From: JBOFCS01 sp051646185
Lineage (GTDB): Bacteria; Actinomycetota; Actinomycetes; Mycobacteriales; Mycobacteriaceae
Direction of reading: 5' to 3'
Assembly: GCA_051646185.1 (NCBI GenBank)
Contig: JBOFCS010000092.1
Coordinates: 1 to 8,379, forward strand
DNA: 8,379 nt
Part shown: positions 5,489 to 8,379 of the stretch, one piece after another
Position numbering within the stretch: position 1 is the first letter of the stretch
How the letters are laid out: each line of letters opens with the position of its first letter
Program-made: the position numbers and the translations under genes
Notes under the pieces: generated by a model
Databases searched by the model: none
The model's input: the letters and a program-made list of their open reading frames with translations, nothing else
What the model was told of the DNA's origin: nothing

Positions 5489-8379
5489 GTGGAAAACATC
5501 AGCATGGATATGTCTACGGAAAATAAGCAAACGAAAATTGAGTCAGAGGCTCGAGTATTTCCACTCTCGGCAGCCCAGAGAGGAATTTGGTACGCAAGCG
5601 CACTGGGTACAGATACCTCGGCAACTATTGCGCAGTACGTTGATGTGCCCGGTATGCTGGATGTAAATCTTTTGTCTTTAGCCGGGATTGCTGCTGCCGC
5701 CGAACTTGGTTCAGGTTTTCTCCATTTACGCGAAGTAGACGGAGAACCAATGCAATACGTTGATTCTACGGTGTCTGATGGAGTTTCTTACTTAGACTTC
5801 CGTTGTGCTGAGGATCCAGTGGGTGCGGCCCAGGCATGGATGAAGGCTGATAGCAGTAAATCAAGAAATTTGTATCAAGAACGACTGCTTGCCGCGTACG
5901 TTCTTCAGATCGCAGATAACCGTTGCTTTTGGTACAGCAGAGCTGATCATGTGGCGCTGGATGGTTACGGGGCAATGACGTTGATGAGGCGTACTGCGGA
6001 ACTTTACACTGAAGCTGTTGAGGGGTTGACTGCTTCGGAGAGCAAAGCCGCGCATCTCTATGATATTTATCAAGAAGAAGAACAGTACCGATTGTCTACT
6101 CGTTTTGAGCGCGACCGCGAGTACTGGATGGGTAAAGTTGTTGACTTACCTGAGCCCATCAGCTTGGCGGGGCGTTCGTTGCCAACGTCAAGTCCTGCGT
6201 CATTGGCCATCTCTGAGATGCCAAAGGAAGTCGCTGAAAGCCTTGATGAGGCAGTGCAACAGCATTCTAGTGCCGCACCGGCAGTGATCGCTGCTTTTGC
6301 TAGTTTCCTCTGTGCGATGACAGGACAGCGAGACGTAGTGCTCTCGCTGCCGGTAAGTGCGCGAACTACTGCTATGTTGCGACATAGCGCCGGAATGGTT
6401 GCCAATGTTGTTCCGTTACGCATCAAGGTCAGTCCTGGAAAAACTGCAGCAGATCTGGTCCGCGATGTGCAAATAGAAATTGCGGGTGCACTTCGTCGCC
6501 AACGATTCCGTCATGAAGATATTAGGCGGTTAGCAGGTGCCACCGCTGGAGAACGCGGCTGGTTTGGTCCCTCGGTTAATATAATGATGTTTCATCCAGA
6601 GATTCGACTAGGCAGTTATATTGGCACATTCCAGCTGCTCTCGACAGGCCCGATTGATGACCTAGCATTAAACTTGTATCCAGCAGTGGCTGGGGGTCAA
6701 ACGCGCATAGATTTTGAAGCAAATCCCAATCTGTATCAGCCTGAAACTTTGCAACGGCACCAGAAAAGATTCATCGAGTACTTAGGAAAATTCCTCAAGG
6801 CAACCAAAGAGTTTGGTGTACAAGCATCTGTTGATGCTATTGACGTCATGTTTGCCGACGAACGTATGTTAGTAGTTCAAACTTGGAATGATACCCAACG
6901 TCGTGTACCCCTCCATGGGGAATCTTTGACACTACCGGATTTATTTGCAGTGCAAGTTAATTCCACTCCAAATGCCTTTGCGGTCGAGTTTGCTTCCGAA
7001 ACAATAACTTTCATTAGCTTTGATCAAAGAACAAACCAACTAGCTCGGTCCCTAGTGGCATACGGTGTTGGCCCAGATATCCATGTAGGCATAGCAATTG
7101 AACGTTCGTTAGAACTTTTGGTAGCAATTTATGCTGTATTAAAAGCAGGGGGAGTTTACGTACCGATCGATCCTCATCACCCGGCAACGAGGATTGAAAA
7201 TATTCTTGAAACAGCTTCACCTGAATTAGTTCTTACCATTTCAAAAAACAGAGAATGTTTACAAGGTCAACGCTTTCCAGTGTTGGTGATTGACACGATG
7301 GACTTAGCAGAATTTTCCACTGAACAGCTAACAAATTCAGATAGAATAGCAAACCTATATCCGCAATCGGGTGCCTATACTCTGTTCACCTCTGGCTCGA
7401 CTGGCAGGCCTAAAGGGGTCACCATTACCCATGAAGCAATTGTGAACCGCCTTGCCTGGATGCAAGATAGCTATCCGATTAATGCTTCAGATGTTGTCTT
7501 GCAGAAGACACCGACGACCTTTGATGTTTCGATATGGGAATTATTCTGGCCATTGCAGGTTGGTGCACTTTTAGTCATTGCCGAACCAGAAGGGCATCGA
7601 GATCCACAGTATCTGGCAAGAATTATTCACGAGCGCAAAGTTACGGTTATTCATTTTGTGCCATCGATGTTGGCAGCATTTTGTTCGGAAGATGTTTCCG
7701 CGCAATGCTCCTCATTGAGGTATATTTTCTCTTCAGGTGAGGCTCTACCTATTTCGGTTGCCGCAGCTGCTCTGAATACTTTCTCTGCTCAGATTCACAA
7801 TTTGTATGGACCCACTGAAGCTGCGGTTGATGTTACTGCATACTCAGTTAAGTCCATTGATAAACAAGATATTTCCATTGGAAGTCCTATTTGGAATACC
7901 AAAACATATGTTCTTGATTCGCGGCTTAACCCCGTTCCTGTTGGGGCCAGGGGAGAGCTCTATTTGGCAGGGATTCAGCTTGCCAGAGGGTACACCCAAG
8001 CTTCAGCATTAACTGCAGATCGATTCATAGCGGATCCATTTAGCGCAACTGGTTCTCGGATGTATCGGACCGGTGATCTGGTTGAGTGGTTAGAAGACGG
8101 CAATCTCAGATATTTAGGAAGAATTGACTTTCAAGTAAAACTTCGTGGTTTGAGAATAGAGCTTGGTGAGATTGAATCTGCACTTTTAGCTGAAGATTCT
8201 GTAGATCAAGCGGTGGCAGTAGTTCGTTCCGATGATGGTAATGAACAGTTAGTCGCATATGTTATTCCCGCTGGGGAGAGCATTGACTCCGCGGAATTAA
8301 GGCGGGTCCTCATCCAGCAATTGCCGGCATATATGGTGCCGCAGAGCATTGAGTTTTTAACTGAATTTCCTTTGAGTAT
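5489..8379 (+). CDS. nonribosomal peptide synthetase, EntF-like starter module (C-A), 3' end outside window
   Basis: The first 963 codons of an NRPS, open without a stop to the right edge. Residues ~23-450 are a condensation domain: LSAAQRGIWYA (26-36), the active-site motif as DHVALDG (153-159, catalytic His154, first His replaced by Asp) and GPSVNIMMF. From ~465 comes an adenylation domain: LKAGGVYVPID (551-561), TSGSTGRPKG (634-643), FDVSIW (678-683), NLYGPTEAAVD (771-781), MYRTGDL (858-864), GRIDFQVKLRG (from 877) and LPAYMVP (945-951). The window stops just before the A10 lysine; carrier and thioesterase domains would follow. The specificity residues D679, V680, W683, H722, F747, S749, L772, V780, D781 equal the EntF serine code. 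Similarity to EntF in both domains suggests an enzyme that acylates serine with a carrier-bound acid, as in catecholate siderophores. The acyl donor and product are not shown. Confidence 0.93.
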   Translation, partial: MENISMDMSTENKQTKIESEARVFPLSAAQRGIWYASALGTDTSATIAQYVDVPGMLDVNLLSLAGIAAAAELGSGFLHLREVDGEPMQYVDSTVSDGVSYLDFRCAEDPVGAAQAWMKADSSKSRNLYQERLLAAYVLQIADNRCFWYSRADHVALDGYGAMTLMRRTAELYTEAVEGLTASESKAAHLYDIYQEEEQYRLSTRFERDREYWMGKVVDLPEPISLAGRSLPTSSPASLAISEMPKEVAESLDEAVQQHSSAAPAVIAAFASFLCAMTGQRDVVLSLPVSARTTAMLRHSAGMVANVVPLRIKVSPGKTAADLVRDVQIEIAGALRRQRFRHEDIRRLAGATAGERGWFGPSVNIMMFHPEIRLGSYIGTFQLLSTGPIDDLALNLYPAVAGGQTRIDFEANPNLYQPETLQRHQKRFIEYLGKFLKATKEFGVQASVDAIDVMFADERMLVVQTWNDTQRRVPLHGESLTLPDLFAVQVNSTPNAFAVEFASETITFISFDQRTNQLARSLVAYGVGPDIHVGIAIERSLELLVAIYAVLKAGGVYVPIDPHHPATRIENILETASPELVLTISKNRECLQGQRFPVLVIDTMDLAEFSTEQLTNSDRIANLYPQSGAYTLFTSGSTGRPKGVTITHEAIVNRLAWMQDSYPINASDVVLQKTPTTFDVSIWELFWPLQVGALLVIAEPEGHRDPQYLARIIHERKVTVIHFVPSMLAAFCSEDVSAQCSSLRYIFSSGEALPISVAAAALNTFSAQIHNLYGPTEAAVDVTAYSVKSIDKQDISIGSPIWNTKTYVLDSRLNPVPVGARGELYLAGIQLARGYTQASALTADRFIADPFSATGSRMYRTGDLVEWLEDGNLRYLGRIDFQVKLRGLRIELGEIESALLAEDSVDQAVAVVRSDDGNEQLVAYVIPAGESIDSAELRRVLIQQLPAYMVPQSIEFLTEFPLS

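Noticed and set aside
6070..6426. 118-residue minus-strand open frame inside the NRPS condensation domain
   Set aside because: Antisense to clear domain-coding sequence, low-complexity Ser/Thr/Ala-rich product, no family resemblance.
1..8379. CRISPR arrays, tRNA or rRNA genes, transposases, toxin-antitoxin pairs
   Set aside because: Read through both strands for regular repeats, tRNA-like arms and mobile-element proteins; none could be supported.

Overview
The window looks like chromosome from a mycothiol-producing actinobacterium, most likely Mycobacteriales and perhaps a lower-GC Corynebacterium or relative. The main evidence is an mshA gene inside a murB / SDR / mshA / ybjN neighbourhood that matches the Mycobacterium tuberculosis order (Rv0482 murB, Rv0484c SDR, Rv0486 mshA, Rv0487 YbjN family). 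Base composition is only moderately GC, with common TTA, TTG and AT-ending codons. Species cannot be fixed from this sequence.

Layout. Bases 1-581 hold the 3' part of murB (peptidoglycan precursor synthesis). It abuts, stop codon to stop codon, a minus-strand SDR oxidoreductase of the YdfG type (582-1322). A 117-bp divergent region follows. It leads into a tight plus-strand set: an alpha/beta hydrolase (1440-2297), mshA (2305-3654) and a YbjN-domain gene (3651-4142), with overlaps or very short gaps that point to one transcript. MshA makes the first committed intermediate of mycothiol; the roles of its two partners are unknown.

The picture changes at 4143. A 415-bp AT-rich region without a convincing gene carries a perfect 17-bp hairpin, two interlocked inverted repeats and a possible DtxR/IdeR iron box. 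Next come a small histidine phosphatase (4558-5166) and a second AT-rich spacer of 322 bp. The gpm1-senX3-regX3 genes that lie a little beyond Rv0487 in M. tuberculosis are absent here.

The last third is the 5' part of a large nonribosomal peptide synthetase (5489 to the window end, still open). It has a starter-position condensation domain and an adenylation domain, both resembling EntF. Nine of the ten adenylation specificity residues can be read, and they equal the serine code of EntF (DVWHFSLVD, the last lying outside the window). The most interesting reading is therefore the start of a siderophore-type locus, possibly iron-regulated, inserted next to the mycothiol gene block. The tailoring and starter-acid genes that would confirm this are not in the window.
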